Shown here piece by piece: positions 45,016 to 55,219 of a stretch of 64,000 bases of DNA. The DNA is from Porites lobata. Lineage: Eukaryota > Cnidaria > Anthozoa > Scleractinia > Poritidae. The notes beneath the pieces are model-generated. The model saw nothing but the letters and a program-made list of their open reading frames with translations, was not told the origin of the DNA and made no database searches. Each line of letters opens with the position of its first letter. Within the stretch, counting starts at the first letter, position 1. The translations under genes were made by a program, and so were the position numbers. The stretch lies in the NCBI GenBank assembly GCA_942486035.1, contig CALNXK010000167.1:111001-175000 (forward strand), given 5' to 3'.

Positions 45016-47172
45016 CGTTTCACCAAATATCTGTCCCTGGAGCTCATAAGGTTAGATTGATAGGTTTAGCCACAGCTTTCATGAACGGCAGAAGTTATCT
45101 CGAACTTGAGAGTAAACAAACTCCATATTCAGCATGGACGCGTTAATAAATACCACTGATATCTTATGGCATGTTTTGGAAGTCCCATGGGGTAACAAAA
45201 TTGTCTTCTAAACGATGCCTTTTGTGTTTCATACGCATGCTAGGCGCATAAAAAAAATTTATAATAAATTCTTAATTGTGTTTATGTATCATTCTTTAAT
45301 AAGCCAATTATCTGGAAAAGTGATAGTGAAACTTAAATTTTCACAAAGGGAAGATAAAACCTTTACTTGTTAATTTTACTTGTTAGGCCGAGTAGTACTC
45401 ATGGAGCTTTTGTTATCTGTAAATAATTCTCGGGATAAGGCGTTATCTGTTTCTGATACTAAGTAAATAAACTGCCTCAAAAAATCCATGATAACGAAGG
45501 GGGCTAGACAATACTAGCCTGAAAGAGCATACGCCTTCCACAGTTTTTTAAAAAATAAGAAGTTCAAGACAGACGCTACACTCCGGCGAGAAATTTCTCG
45601 AGGGGAGGGGGTGCGGAAAACCAAGAGCAAGTCATTCTTTTCTCTCGCCCCAACCCTGCCCGTGGCTTAGGTGGAATCCGGAATTAATGCTCTCTTCGAT
45701 CTGTCGCTGGCTGAGGGTACAATAGCCTGCGTGGCAGACGTTCGAAAGGGAAGCGGAAGAGACTTCTGGCACGAGATCGCGTCCGAGGGAGAACCCTCAC
45801 CCTCGCGCGCCTTTCGCGTTTCTCAGGCACCCAGAATCCTTCAAACTTACCACTGGCCTGTTCCAGGCATTCTAAATGTAGGGAAAGCGAGGAGATGTGT
45901 CAAGGACAGTAAACACCAAAGAGAATCTGCTTTATCTTAAAAGGGTTTTCACTTTTGTTTATTGTTTGTCTCACCATATATAATTGTGTACATAATTGTG
46001 TATGTATAACCACCGTGGATGACAAAAGTGATGACGACAAAGGAAAGAAAAATGACTTGTTATGATGGTGATGACACGTTGTGATAGCGATGATGCGTTA
46101 TGATAGTGATGAGGAGTTATGATGGTGATTACACGTTATGATGAGGACGACGCATTATGATAGTGATGACGCGTTGTGATAGTGATGAGGCGTTGTGATG
46201 GTGACGACGCGTTACGATAATGATGACGCGTTATGATGGTGATGACGTGTTATGATAATGATGACGTGTTATGGTGGTGATGATGCATTATGATAGTGAT
46301 CACTCATTATGAAGGTGACCAGTGGAACATGTACACGCGGATGGGTCGCAAATGGAAGGTGCACTTCCTACCAGTAGCCTGCGAGCAAGCTCCCCTTTGG
46401 CAACCTGGGGGCCAGAGACTACAATTTTATTTGAGGGAGTCACGAGAAGTCACACGAAAGCAGCACACGAAAGGAGACACGAGTGCCCCTCGCGGCTTGC
46501 TTTGCTCGCCATAAATGAAGAGCTTGCTTGCAGTCTTCGTTAGCAGCCAGTAGTATATCGCTCACGAGCAAGCTTTTGAGGGAGGGGAGTACGGGAAAAC
46601 TCTCCCTGCCCCACTGCCGTCCCTGAGAGTTGATCTGCGATCAAACTCTTAGGGGGTGGGGAGTAGGGAAAACCCTCCCTCTCCAGACCACAACCCCAAG
46701 AATTGATCGGCGATCAAATTATTTTGGGGGGGAGGGGGTGGGATAAGGGAAAAACTCTCCTTCCCCTACCCCCGCTGCAGGCTGAGTAGTACTAAAACTA
46801 TCAAAACTACTTTTATAACAAAACTTTGCTCAGCTAAGTTTTCACATAAATGTTAGAACTCTGACAGTATAACTATAAAAAGGATTTTGAAAAATGGTCT
46901 CGGAGAAAACAGCTTCTTTAGAACTATAATAATAGCATTTACCTGTTTCAATATGTTATAACTGTTTCATAGGAGATCCTGGAAAGATTAAAACTTTGTA
47001 CAACTTTCTTTCTCGTAAATATTTCTTAATTTTACAAATACTACAAGTACAAGTAGTTCTTTCTGACTTTGTAGTGTTACTTCTTTATGAGCAAAACTTC
47101 AGATTTACGGACAGCTAAGACCAATGCAACATTAACACACAACGGTCTCTAAGAGACAGCACAAAATAACTC
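45016..47172. other. Intergenic region with repeats, downstream of the C1orf87-like gene
   Basis: Holds the 3' UTR of the C1orf87-like gene (stop at 47173, minus strand) and several repeats: a transposon-like segment at 45530-45960 containing the motif agcctgcgtggcag, the 21-bp minisatellite at 46056-46318, and G-rich direct repeats at 46560-46770 in which a segment with ggggagtagggaaaactctcc recurs about three times. A possible polyadenylation signal (TTTATT on +) is near 46425. No exon is recognised. Confidence 0.4.
46056..46318. repeat. 21-bp minisatellite, about 12 units
   Basis: Consensus gtgatgacgcgttatgatagt, with single-base changes between units (for example gtgatgacgtgttatgataat). 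The unit is a multiple of three but stops occur in each forward frame, so it is not a protein repeat on the plus strand. Confidence 0.85.
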
Positions 47173-50100
47173 CTACAGATGTCCTTTGAGTTCATCTATT
47201 AAATCGTCTACACTAACTTTGTCATCTGTCGTTAAACAACTTCTTAACGTCTTTTCAATCAGTTCAGCAGAGAATCCCAGCTGGTTCACGAGATTGTAGT
47301 TGTTTAGCAACCGATGGGTTTCATCCACGTCAATAAGACCTATAAAATAACAAAGCCTTAGAATTGAAGGAGATATGAACGTGCACTGAGAAATATATGG
47401 GATCTATTTAAGAAATAGACAACAATAATTTATTTTCCACGGCCTATACTCTTATAGACTGTAGAACTGACATCAAAATGTTCAAAACTCAAGTGGAACG
47501 AGTGGTTTCACGGCAGCCATTTCTGTGGTCTTAGGACTATAGAAAACTGTTGTTTTTTACATAACATTGGCCTCCATTTTCAGTGAAATTTCAATTTCAC
47601 ATGCAAGAGACAGAGAAAAACAAATTGTGACATCATTCTGATCATTAATCGCGTAATTTCAATGGTCTTTACCAGGGGCGGATCCAGGAGTTTTCTTAGG
47701 AGGGGGTGCAAACTAAGGAGTGGAGTAAGTGACTGGTGATGTAAACAAATTTTAAAAGCAAATATGAAGAAGGCTTTTGACCAGGCAGTAACATCATGTG
47801 AACTGCTAAAAATACATATCATACACATATGCATATTTTGCAGAATACCAGTTTTATTAGAAAATGGCAGGTCATTTCAGGTGAGGGGGGGTGCACTCCC
47901 TGCACCCTCCCCCTAGATCCAATTCTGTTTACTCTCATAAACCAAGAAATTTTCTCAACAAACTCTTGAAGAGGGAATGTGTGGAGATCAGTCTGGAGTA
48001 TGTGTATGTACAATATGTAGTTATTGGATCCTAAAGGATCAAAGAGCTGTGCTAGAATCATGACACTAACCTGACTGATCAGAATCACACACATAAAGTG
48101 CATTTGCCAGCTTCATAAACCTCTTGACTTTACTTTCCTCCTCGTGGTAATGCGGTGGATCATAATCCCGATCATCTCCATATAATTTCTTTTTCTGGTG
48201 CTGTATGATCTGATCAATTTCTTCTTGCTCTTTTTGAATCTGTCGTTTTTTCTCGATCAGTTCATGCTGACGTCTTAACAGATCTCCTTGCCTCTCATTA
48301 ACTGGTTCCGATACTTCAGCCTCTTGTGACCTTACATGGTCTCCATTTATACCACTCCCTTCAAGAATGTGATGTTGTTTATAGCTTCTACCTCTTCTTT
48401 GTTCCTCTAATTCTTTTACTGTCAAAATATAAAACCCAGTTAAACCTCTTATAAGTGCCCCACTCAAAATACAAACATTTGGTCGTGTCACCTGCAGTGT
48501 GCAAAGAAAGTAATGTCTGATAGCCTGAGACTAGTGGATTTTGCTGTTGGGCTAGTGAATTCTTTTTTTAACTTGCCCGACGCGCAATTGATGTTTTTTT
48601 GAGCAATTCCAGTACCAGAAGAACTGTGAAATCAATTCTGCTCGTCAAAAAGCTTTTTGGCCTAGTTGAAATGACATCTGGCCCCCGTTGTTCAGACGTT
48701 GGATAGTGCTATTCACCAGATAAATCACTATCCAGTGGATAAGTATCACAGAAATCAATTACACTATCTGCTGGATAGAGATTTATCCGGTGGATAGCGC
48801 TATCCAGCGTTTGAACAACCAGGGCCTTGGCTAGTAAATGCTAGCTTCAGCTTGCCCAAATGGCAAGCGGTAAAAATGATTTTCTTTGCACCCAGCATCT
48901 GAGAAGTGGTCTCTTACAATACAAGAATCAAGCTGCAAGGGGCCTCTTATGACAATAGATCTGGACCCATTTATTTTTTGGAAGGGAATTTCAGGACTGT
49001 CACAAAGATTTCAATCAGTTGTACTGTTATAATGTTCTTTTGGTTCTATTTTTCACCTTGTTTCTAAAGAAACTAACTTGAGATTATTCATATGGCAGCC
49101 ACGGGGATTAACCCTTTCACTGCCTGAGTGCTTGAAGGAGTTTTGTAAGGTGCCTCTTTCCAGAAAGCATTAAATGATATAACATAAAAAAATAAAAACA
49201 TTAGAAATTGGCTGTTTCGCAAAACTATGCAGCCAGGATACGCGGGCACTACCACAAATTTCAGATAATTGTTTTGAATGAACAAAAAAATTCTGGAATT
49301 AAAAATTTCAAACCCCCAAAATTCTTCAATTATCCCCTTTACTTGAAATCCAGAGTAACCCCCCTGGGGGAGATTTCTGACACTAATTTATTGTCATAGT
49401 AATACCTAGAATGTTATGTTGTTCTTGATCCATGCTTATATCATAAGATGGGTACCTTCCTTCATGGCTGACTCCCTTAAGGGGCTGTCTTGTTTCCCAC
49501 ACTGGTCTGTCAGGGGGAGTTTCTAAAACACGCCCACCATTCCTACTGTAACTGTGGCTCGAAGAAATGCTGGATGTTGGAAGAGGCAGGGCTCGCTCCA
49601 CAAAGGACATGAATTCTAACCAACTGAAATAAGTACATCATGTTTGTTTCTTTGCTCATAATGTTGCTATGATTTCTCTCTTGGTGTATTAAACAGATTA
49701 CTGACTGTTAAACAGTTAGATCACCACTATGGAATTCATCAAGAAGTCTCCGTCCTTGTCAGCTTCTAGGGCTGTAAGAATACACTGATGTGCAGTGTCT
49801 GGTCAGTGAACCACGATATTTCTTTTCAAGATAGGAATATCATCATAAAATAATTCAATGTATTTCTTACATCAGAAAATTTGTGAAATCACTGCCAAGT
49901 ATTCCCAAAATAATTTGAGTGGAGGTGTGCAACATTGTTGCTAACATCCTCTTACACTATTCCAAATCATAAATTTCCACTAACCTCACTTTTCCAGAAT
50001 TGTATTTGTCAAGTCTGTCGATGACTTTATCTAACAATGAGTTGTTGAAAGGAATATGATGCCTCAAACATATTGTCTTTAGCTAAAAGAAAAGGTGAGC

Positions 50101-51550
50101 AGGAACTATCATCAAACAAAAAATTTTACAGAAAAGGATAAAGAAACATCACAGTTACGTTAAAAATTTGCTTCATCCAATCAGAGGCACTTACCCAGAT
50201 CTGGGTAGAGATGCAACTTCAGTATAGAATTTCTGCGCTCGTTTCTCAGACGACATTTGGGGGGGAAACCAGTGGTGGCGTCAGGAAATGCCAGCTTTTT
50301 TCTCACACTACAAGCCTTATGGCTCACAAAATTTTTCCATACAAACCCTATATAATTTTTTGGACATTCAGTGCACATCAGTCACCTCAAAATTGGCTCT
50401 CTACCTAATTTTCTCATGCACTTTCCATTTCTGGTAATCTTGAGGGTTTATCCAAATTTTTTAAAACTTTTTTTTCTTAGCAGATCAGGTGAAAGCAAGC
50501 TGCAAAGGGCTTATTGAGAGTGTTAAATACCTTTTGTGAGGATATAAATTCTGCTCCTGCCCCTTCTTGTTCCTCCAGATGTCTTCTCAATGCCTGTACA
50601 TGTGCCTGGGCATCGTCAATCTCTTTTAGCATTTGTTCCATTTGCAACAAGATCTCTGTATCTTGCTTATCTTGAAAAGCTTTTCTTGCAGCTATAGCAC
50701 TCTGGCGGCCTTTTGGCATATCATCAGACCTTGGTGATACCTGATTTGGTTTAAGTGGCAATTTGACTTCAGCCCTAGGCGAATTGCCCGACATTTTTTG
50801 TTGGAGTCGATCACCTGGATTTGACGTCAGATCAAGCTTTGGAATGTTAAACTCTCTTGTGACAGTTGGTTGAACAGCATTGCTGATGAACTTCAAAAGC
50901 TGTTCATAATTGACCCAGTTTGGCCTGTGAGCAGACATGAAAATTACCAACAACTCGTTTAAAAGCTCTCCTTTAAGAGGAATTTTTAGTCTAAAAAACT
51001 CTCTCTCGACTTGTTCTGCAGAAACAAATCCTGTCAAAGTGGAGTCATAACCTGCAAAACTGAGATACGCATCTTTTAGTTTTATAGTATCGAATCCCAG
51101 CAACACTGCATTAAGTCTTGAAGCCAAATCCCTTGTAGACTGATCCCCATCAACTCCTGATTTCTTTCGGATCGGTGGTAAAACTTGCGGCGAACTTGGG
51201 GATGAAAATTTTCTCAGGCCTTCCACAGACTTACTTTGATGATCATCAGGATTTTCCAGTGATTTTAGAATTTTTCGCGGCGGTGTGTCAGTTCTGTTTA
51301 TCCACGGAGGAGGCGAGATCATAGAGCTCGATTTCTCAGAGTTTGCTGTTGACAAAACCGAAGAGCTTTGACCATACTGTTGTCCTGGAAGGCTCCATTC
51401 TGCCCGATTAACAGTTTTTGACTGATTAAGTGGCTTTCCATGATTGTCAACTGGAACTTCGACACGCTTTCCACCAACAATTTTCACCTCAAGATGCGGC
51501 TGATCATCTCGTCCAAAAGGCGCAAGACCTGCCATTTTGAATGTTTTCAT
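47173..51550 (-). CDS. C1orf87-like EF-hand protein, complete, 5 exons
   Basis: Exons on the minus strand: 51550-50531, 50082-49985, 49623-49406, 48418-48071, 47339-47173; phases agree and the total is 1851 nt (616 aa). The start ATG directly follows an in-frame TAG. The N-terminus has an EVKIVGGKRVEV strand. An EF-hand-like repeat lies around 164-195 (degenerate loop at YDSTLTGFV), another at 365-376 (DKYNSGKVSWLE, position 3 is Tyr), and a third at 557-568 (DSDQSGLIDVDE) that fits the Ca2+ consensus fully. Coiled coils are predicted at about 296-330 and 493-523. The block KRFMKLANALYVCD and the C-terminal LLNNYNLVNQL region resemble human C1orf87, a poorly characterised EF-hand protein. Human C1orf87 is slightly shorter (about 546 aa). 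It lies head to head with the orphan gene at 53.6 kb. Confidence 0.8.
47675..47930. mobile_element. Inverted-repeat element with caggggcggatccagg end
   Basis: The left end resembles hAT-like termini; the right end is ccctccccctagatccaa. It lies in the last intron of the C1orf87-like gene. No transposase is visible. Confidence 0.45.
48680..48826. mobile_element. Foldback MITE with ggataa/tggatag repeats
   Basis: Ends ggcccccgttgttcagacg and cgtttgaacaaccagggcc are inverted repeats. Inside, the word tggata/tatcca recurs about eight times in both directions, so almost the whole element folds back. Related, decayed copies lie at about 7060-7160 and 8655-8770, plus a shorter trace near 25085-25115. 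Confidence 0.65.
50157..50300. repeat. Second copy of the agatctgggta repeat
   Basis: In intron 1 of the C1orf87-like gene: aaaatttgcttcatccaatcag, cccagatctgggtag and cagtatagaatttctgc in the same order as at 21.6 kb. Confidence 0.55.
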
Positions 51551-51872
51551 CTATTGTGTAGGAGCTTATCTCGATAAAAAGAGCTCTTCGCAGTTAAGGA
51601 AATGATATCTGGTACTTCCATTATGAATGACATATGAAGAGAAACCCAGAACTGTTTTTTCTTCTCGATAATTAACCTTAAGATGATTTAGAGATTAATA
51701 TAGTCAAATCCGCCGTATCACAAGCCCTATGTTGTTGCTAAGGTGTAAAACTTTGAGTGCTGCATACACAGACAATAAACTGAACAAAAGGATTCTGTTT
51801 TCCCTGGTTTCCAGACTCCACCGGTTGAAACACTCAGATCACCGGGAAAAGCAGAAGAAACTACAGTAGGAG
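51551..51872. promoter_or_regulatory. Likely bidirectional promoter and 5' leader exon of the orphan gene
   Basis: The start codon of the minus-strand C1orf87-like gene (51550) and a likely leader exon of the plus-strand orphan gene are only about 200-300 bp apart. The leader is inferred from a good donor, AGGAG|GTGAGC, at 51872/51873, with the matching acceptor GGCTTAG at 53620, six bases before the ATG at 53627. The block from about 51750, including the donor, is duplicated at 61050-61182, which supports its being part of a gene unit. The transcription start sites are unknown. Confidence 0.5.
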
Positions 51873-52728
51873 GTGAGCACTGAACTTTTTCATACAATGA
51901 AACAGATCTTTGATGTAGGTTACAGATAGAAAGATAGACAAAAAATACCCTAGGTGAGTAGTGTGCCGATTGTGAGTGGATTACGCTTAAGAAAAAATTG
52001 ACTTGAAACGAAAGGTATTGAACTGTCGCAATTGGTTTCGCTCTCCACGTTCAACATATATTGCTATTGCCGAGCCATGAAATCGAAGCAATGAAAAGAG
52101 GATAAATCAATTCATGCAAATAAGCATAAAGCAAAACGTAGAAACAGATGTGAAACCGATGTGAATTGTATAGGGAGCGTTCCCGCACCTCTCTCCCCAG
52201 TCCCCCTCTACTTTTCATCGCTTTCTTTACTTCGCACCGCTCTCCACTATCTGAACGCTTGGAACAGGCTACTGTCGAATATAGATAATGTCAATCACTT
52301 ATCAATTCAAAAAATGGCAAGTAAAAGAAATTGAAACCTCGTCCGCAGGGGTTTTCCCTTAGAATGAGTAATCAGCTCCTGGCGTTGGGCGCTTTAATCT
52401 TGAATCAATTTATCAAGAAATTCCGCAAATTTCGGTTGGGTTGTTAATAGAACACAGGTTTCCCGGGCGTTCCACTGGAAAATTCCCGGGGAAAAGTGGA
52501 ATTTTGAAAAGGTAGTCCGGTTTTCCTGATGGAAATGCATGTTCCATTTTCGAGTTTCCACAAGCTGTTCGCAGCAATATCTGTGTATCTGTGCCACCAT
52601 CTTGAATTTTGGTGAAGAGGGCATAAACGAATGGAAATGGAACTCGTTCTTCACTCGATGGACCTTTCCGTGGAGGAAAGTTTTTTGGAAAATGGAGACG
52701 CTCCGTATGACTTGGGTGGGTCCTAGAG

Positions 52729-53127
52729 TTAAAGGGCCTGTGTCACGGCAGTCTAGTTCATTTTGTTTAATTTTGCCGATTACTCTCCCTCAATCGCTAT
52801 GGAACTTAAAGTAAGCAAAGAAATTACATGTAAATGACAAAATCAGAGATCCGTGACAAACAAATATGTCTCCTGAGCATTATTTTCGAAGTTGCAAGCA
52901 GCAGAGATCAACTTTGAAAACTGTTAGGCTGAACAGTTTTCAAAAACCCTAACTTCAATCCGTTTCAATCGTCTTCAGTTTTGCCCATCCGTGGCATTTG
53001 TTGTTTCTGTTGTGTTATTTTAACCTTCCTTTAAAGTTTTAAGCGGTTATTTTTAGGTTTCTCTAAATTCAACGGGCATTTTGTAATTTCCTAATTTGGC
53101 TGAATTTCTCCGTGACACAGCTCTTAA
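52729..53127 (+). mobile_element. TTAA-type MITE, family C, solo copy
   Basis: TTAAAGGGCCTGTGTCACGG ... CCGTGACACAGCTCTTAA, in the leader intron of the orphan gene. It is absent from the corresponding place in the duplicated copy (about 62260), so it probably inserted after the duplication. Confidence 0.85.
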
Positions 53128-53312
53128 GTATACCACCAAGTTCTCCAAATCCTTACCCTGTTTCAGGCCAAAACGTGCCATTTTGCACAGTCATTTTTAA
53201 ACTTGGTCTCTTTAAACCCATACTTGTTTTCCTACCTGCTGGCTTGGGAAAACGTTTTTTCCTTTCCTTGAGTGAGCATCAAAGAGCAATGAGAATCACG
53301 CTATGAAAGCTT

Positions 53313-53480
53313 CAGTGGCGGATCCAGACCTTCAGATAAGGGGGGGCGGGGGGTCATCCAGACCCTGAGATAGGGGGGGGGGCGGTCTCCAAAAAATTTT
53401 TTTCGGTCCTTTCGGCCTCATTTTGGTCGAAAAATAAAGAGGGGTCGGCCCCCCGTGCCCCTCCCCTGGATCCGCCACTG
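53313..53480. mobile_element. Small inverted-repeat transposon with CAGTGGCGGATCC ends
   Basis: Perfect 13-bp terminal inverted repeat CAGTGGCGGATCC/GGATCCGCCACTG with the 5-bp direct repeat agctt on both sides (53308-53312 and 53481-53485). The interior is G- and C-run rich. A diverged relative lies at 12146-12263, and 47675-47930 has similar ends (caggggcggatccagg). Confidence 0.85.
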
Positions 53481-53626
53481 AGCTTGCATGATATCAGGTG
53501 CTGTAAGATCTTAAAATCAGTACCCTTTTAAAGTTTTTGGAGGATTACGTAGGATTAAACATCACGATTGAAATAAAGTAGATAAAACAGGGATTGATGT
53601 CCTTCTCTCTCTCGGCTTAGATTAAA

Positions 53627-55219
53627 ATGGAATCATCTACGTCTGGCGGAGAAGAAGGTCCTACGTTCTTTGATATCGAGGAACAGATCAAGTCTTTGCG
53701 AAAAAGTCTGTCTCATGTTTCGGCCTCGAGTGACTCGCTGAAATCTTCTTGTGAAGCCAAGCTCAAGGAGATCATTGACTGGGTGACTGAACAGAAGAAG
53801 AAAAACAAGGGAAAGTCAGAGAAAATACCCATTGAAAATGTAGCTAAAGCTCTCCAAGCCTCAATAAATGGCATGAAAAAGTTCAAAACAGGTGGCGGGA
53901 AACTGGCAGTTGCTGAAGGCATTTTGGAGATAGTAGCAAGTATGTCATGGTTAACAGGTCAACCTTATGGTACTCCATTGAAAGCAGTCTGTGTAGTTAT
54001 CAGTGCTGTTCTTGTTTGTAACAAACCGGAGCAGGCAAGTGTGGTGGATCGACTCGCAAAAGTTGTACACGAGCAACTGGTAAACTTCAATACAAAATTG
54101 CAAGACCATAAATACAACGGTTTGAAACGCCGCCTGTCAGACCAGGTAACACAGTTGTGTACGATGAGGTCAGGGGAAAGACTAGATGATCCCAACCTTT
54201 GGAGTGACTTTATTCAGTTCTTAGGTGAGCTGTCAAACAGATTTGAAGCACCCCTGTCATTTCAGTATCACAAAGGATCTCTCACAAAAGATCCTGATTT
54301 GGCAGATTTTGTGACAGCTGTGGTGGCTTACTGTGAGGCTTACAACTGCTTCATGGCACTTTTGATGGTTGCTAAAGGAAAATTTGAAGCCTTGGGGCAG
54401 GAGTACAAAGATGATCAAGATGCGGTGGATCGAAGAATCAGCTGTCAGCAGAATGATGCTCGAGAAAAACTTACCTTCTTCTCAGATGCAAGATATCTGA
54501 CATTTCTTGGAAGGATGCCTTATGAAGGAGGAAAACTTACAAAGATCGTCGCTTTAAGCAGAAATATCGAAGGTAAAGGGCTGGTAGAAACAGTCAGAAG
54601 AAGCTTAAGCTTGCCGCCAATGCCTGATTCAGCAACAGTTGAAACTGCTGCAGCTAAAGTAGCGGGCCAATCAGTAAAGTTGCGATTACAGGGACATCAC
54701 GTACCTCCTGGATATGGCTTTAGGTGGCTAAAGGAATATGTCTTGGGTCCCCCCTTTTGGTTTCAGTGCGTCAATGAGACAGACTTTCCCATGAAGATTG
54801 TTTCCCGCCAGAAAGGTGGGACAGGTGAATTAAGTTTTATTCACGATGTACAGCCTCATTTATCCTGTCCAATAGGCTTTCAGACAGTAGTGTTCTTTTC
54901 TTGTGGGTATATGATCATTTTTCTGAATGGAAACGTAAGCCACGATTTGACACCACGGCCAGGAGATACCAGAGCAATAGAATTTGCTTTCTGCCGAAAT
55001 TATTTTCTGGAACTTAACATTAACATTCAGGATAACACTGGCAATGAGTTCACTCAAGGGGAAAACGCTTACAACGCTATGAAGTCTGGTGAAGCGAAGA
55101 CTCTCTACTGGTTTGACCGTGGAACGCACTTTCTGGCAAGAGCAGAGACTCTTTTGCGATGGCCACTTACTTGGCGACTTGTGATTCAGAACTTTGATCC
55201 TCTTGCAGTACAAGATTGA
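53627..55219 (+). CDS. Orphan 530-aa protein: N-terminal helical half, C-terminal beta-rich half
   Basis: One uninterrupted frame after an AG acceptor at 53620, with ATG in the context ATTAAAATGG. Residues 15-90 are charged helix or coiled coil. Residues 93-130 form two hydrophobic helices (AEGILEIVASM and AVCVVISAVLVC) separated by a Gly/Pro turn, followed by amphipathic helices to about 262. Residues 350-530 are richer in Trp, Phe, Gly and beta-like alternation (FWFQCVNETDFPMKIVS, FFSCGYMIIFLNGN). There is no signal peptide. I recognise no named family. The helical half with a hydrophobic hairpin resembles, in general architecture, membrane-inserting helical bundles and the fish rapunzel-type proteins; that is a weak analogy only. 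A broken paralogue lies 8.5 kb downstream on the same strand. Confidence 0.8.
   Translation: MESSTSGGEEGPTFFDIEEQIKSLRKSLSHVSASSDSLKSSCEAKLKEIIDWVTEQKKKNKGKSEKIPIENVAKALQASINGMKKFKTGGGKLAVAEGILEIVASMSWLTGQPYGTPLKAVCVVISAVLVCNKPEQASVVDRLAKVVHEQLVNFNTKLQDHKYNGLKRRLSDQVTQLCTMRSGERLDDPNLWSDFIQFLGELSNRFEAPLSFQYHKGSLTKDPDLADFVTAVVAYCEAYNCFMALLMVAKGKFEALGQEYKDDQDAVDRRISCQQNDAREKLTFFSDARYLTFLGRMPYEGGKLTKIVALSRNIEGKGLVETVRRSLSLPPMPDSATVETAAAKVAGQSVKLRLQGHHVPPGYGFRWLKEYVLGPPFWFQCVNETDFPMKIVSRQKGGTGELSFIHDVQPHLSCPIGFQTVVFFSCGYMIIFLNGNVSHDLTPRPGDTRAIEFAFCRNYFLELNINIQDNTGNEFTQGENAYNAMKSGEAKTLYWFDRGTHFLARAETLLRWPLTWRLVIQNFDPLAVQD

Larger units (their letters stand above)
51873..53620 (+). other. Intron in the 5' leader of the orphan gene
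   Basis: Bounded by GTGAGC and GGCTTAG. It carries two young transposon copies (52729-53127 and 53313-53480). The rest aligns by eye with 61183-62420 upstream of the pseudogene, for example the stretch around cgcaaatttcggttggg at 52425 and its partner near 61645. Confidence 0.5.

Noticed and set aside
45671..45940. 89-codon plus-strand frame beginning MESGINALFDLSLAEG.
   Set aside because: It lies in a segment with words of a dispersed repeat (agcctgcgtggcag) and has no splice or promoter support.
46056..46318. Coding tandem repeat (21 bp is seven codons).
   Set aside because: Stop codons are built into the unit on the plus strand and no open frame spans the array.
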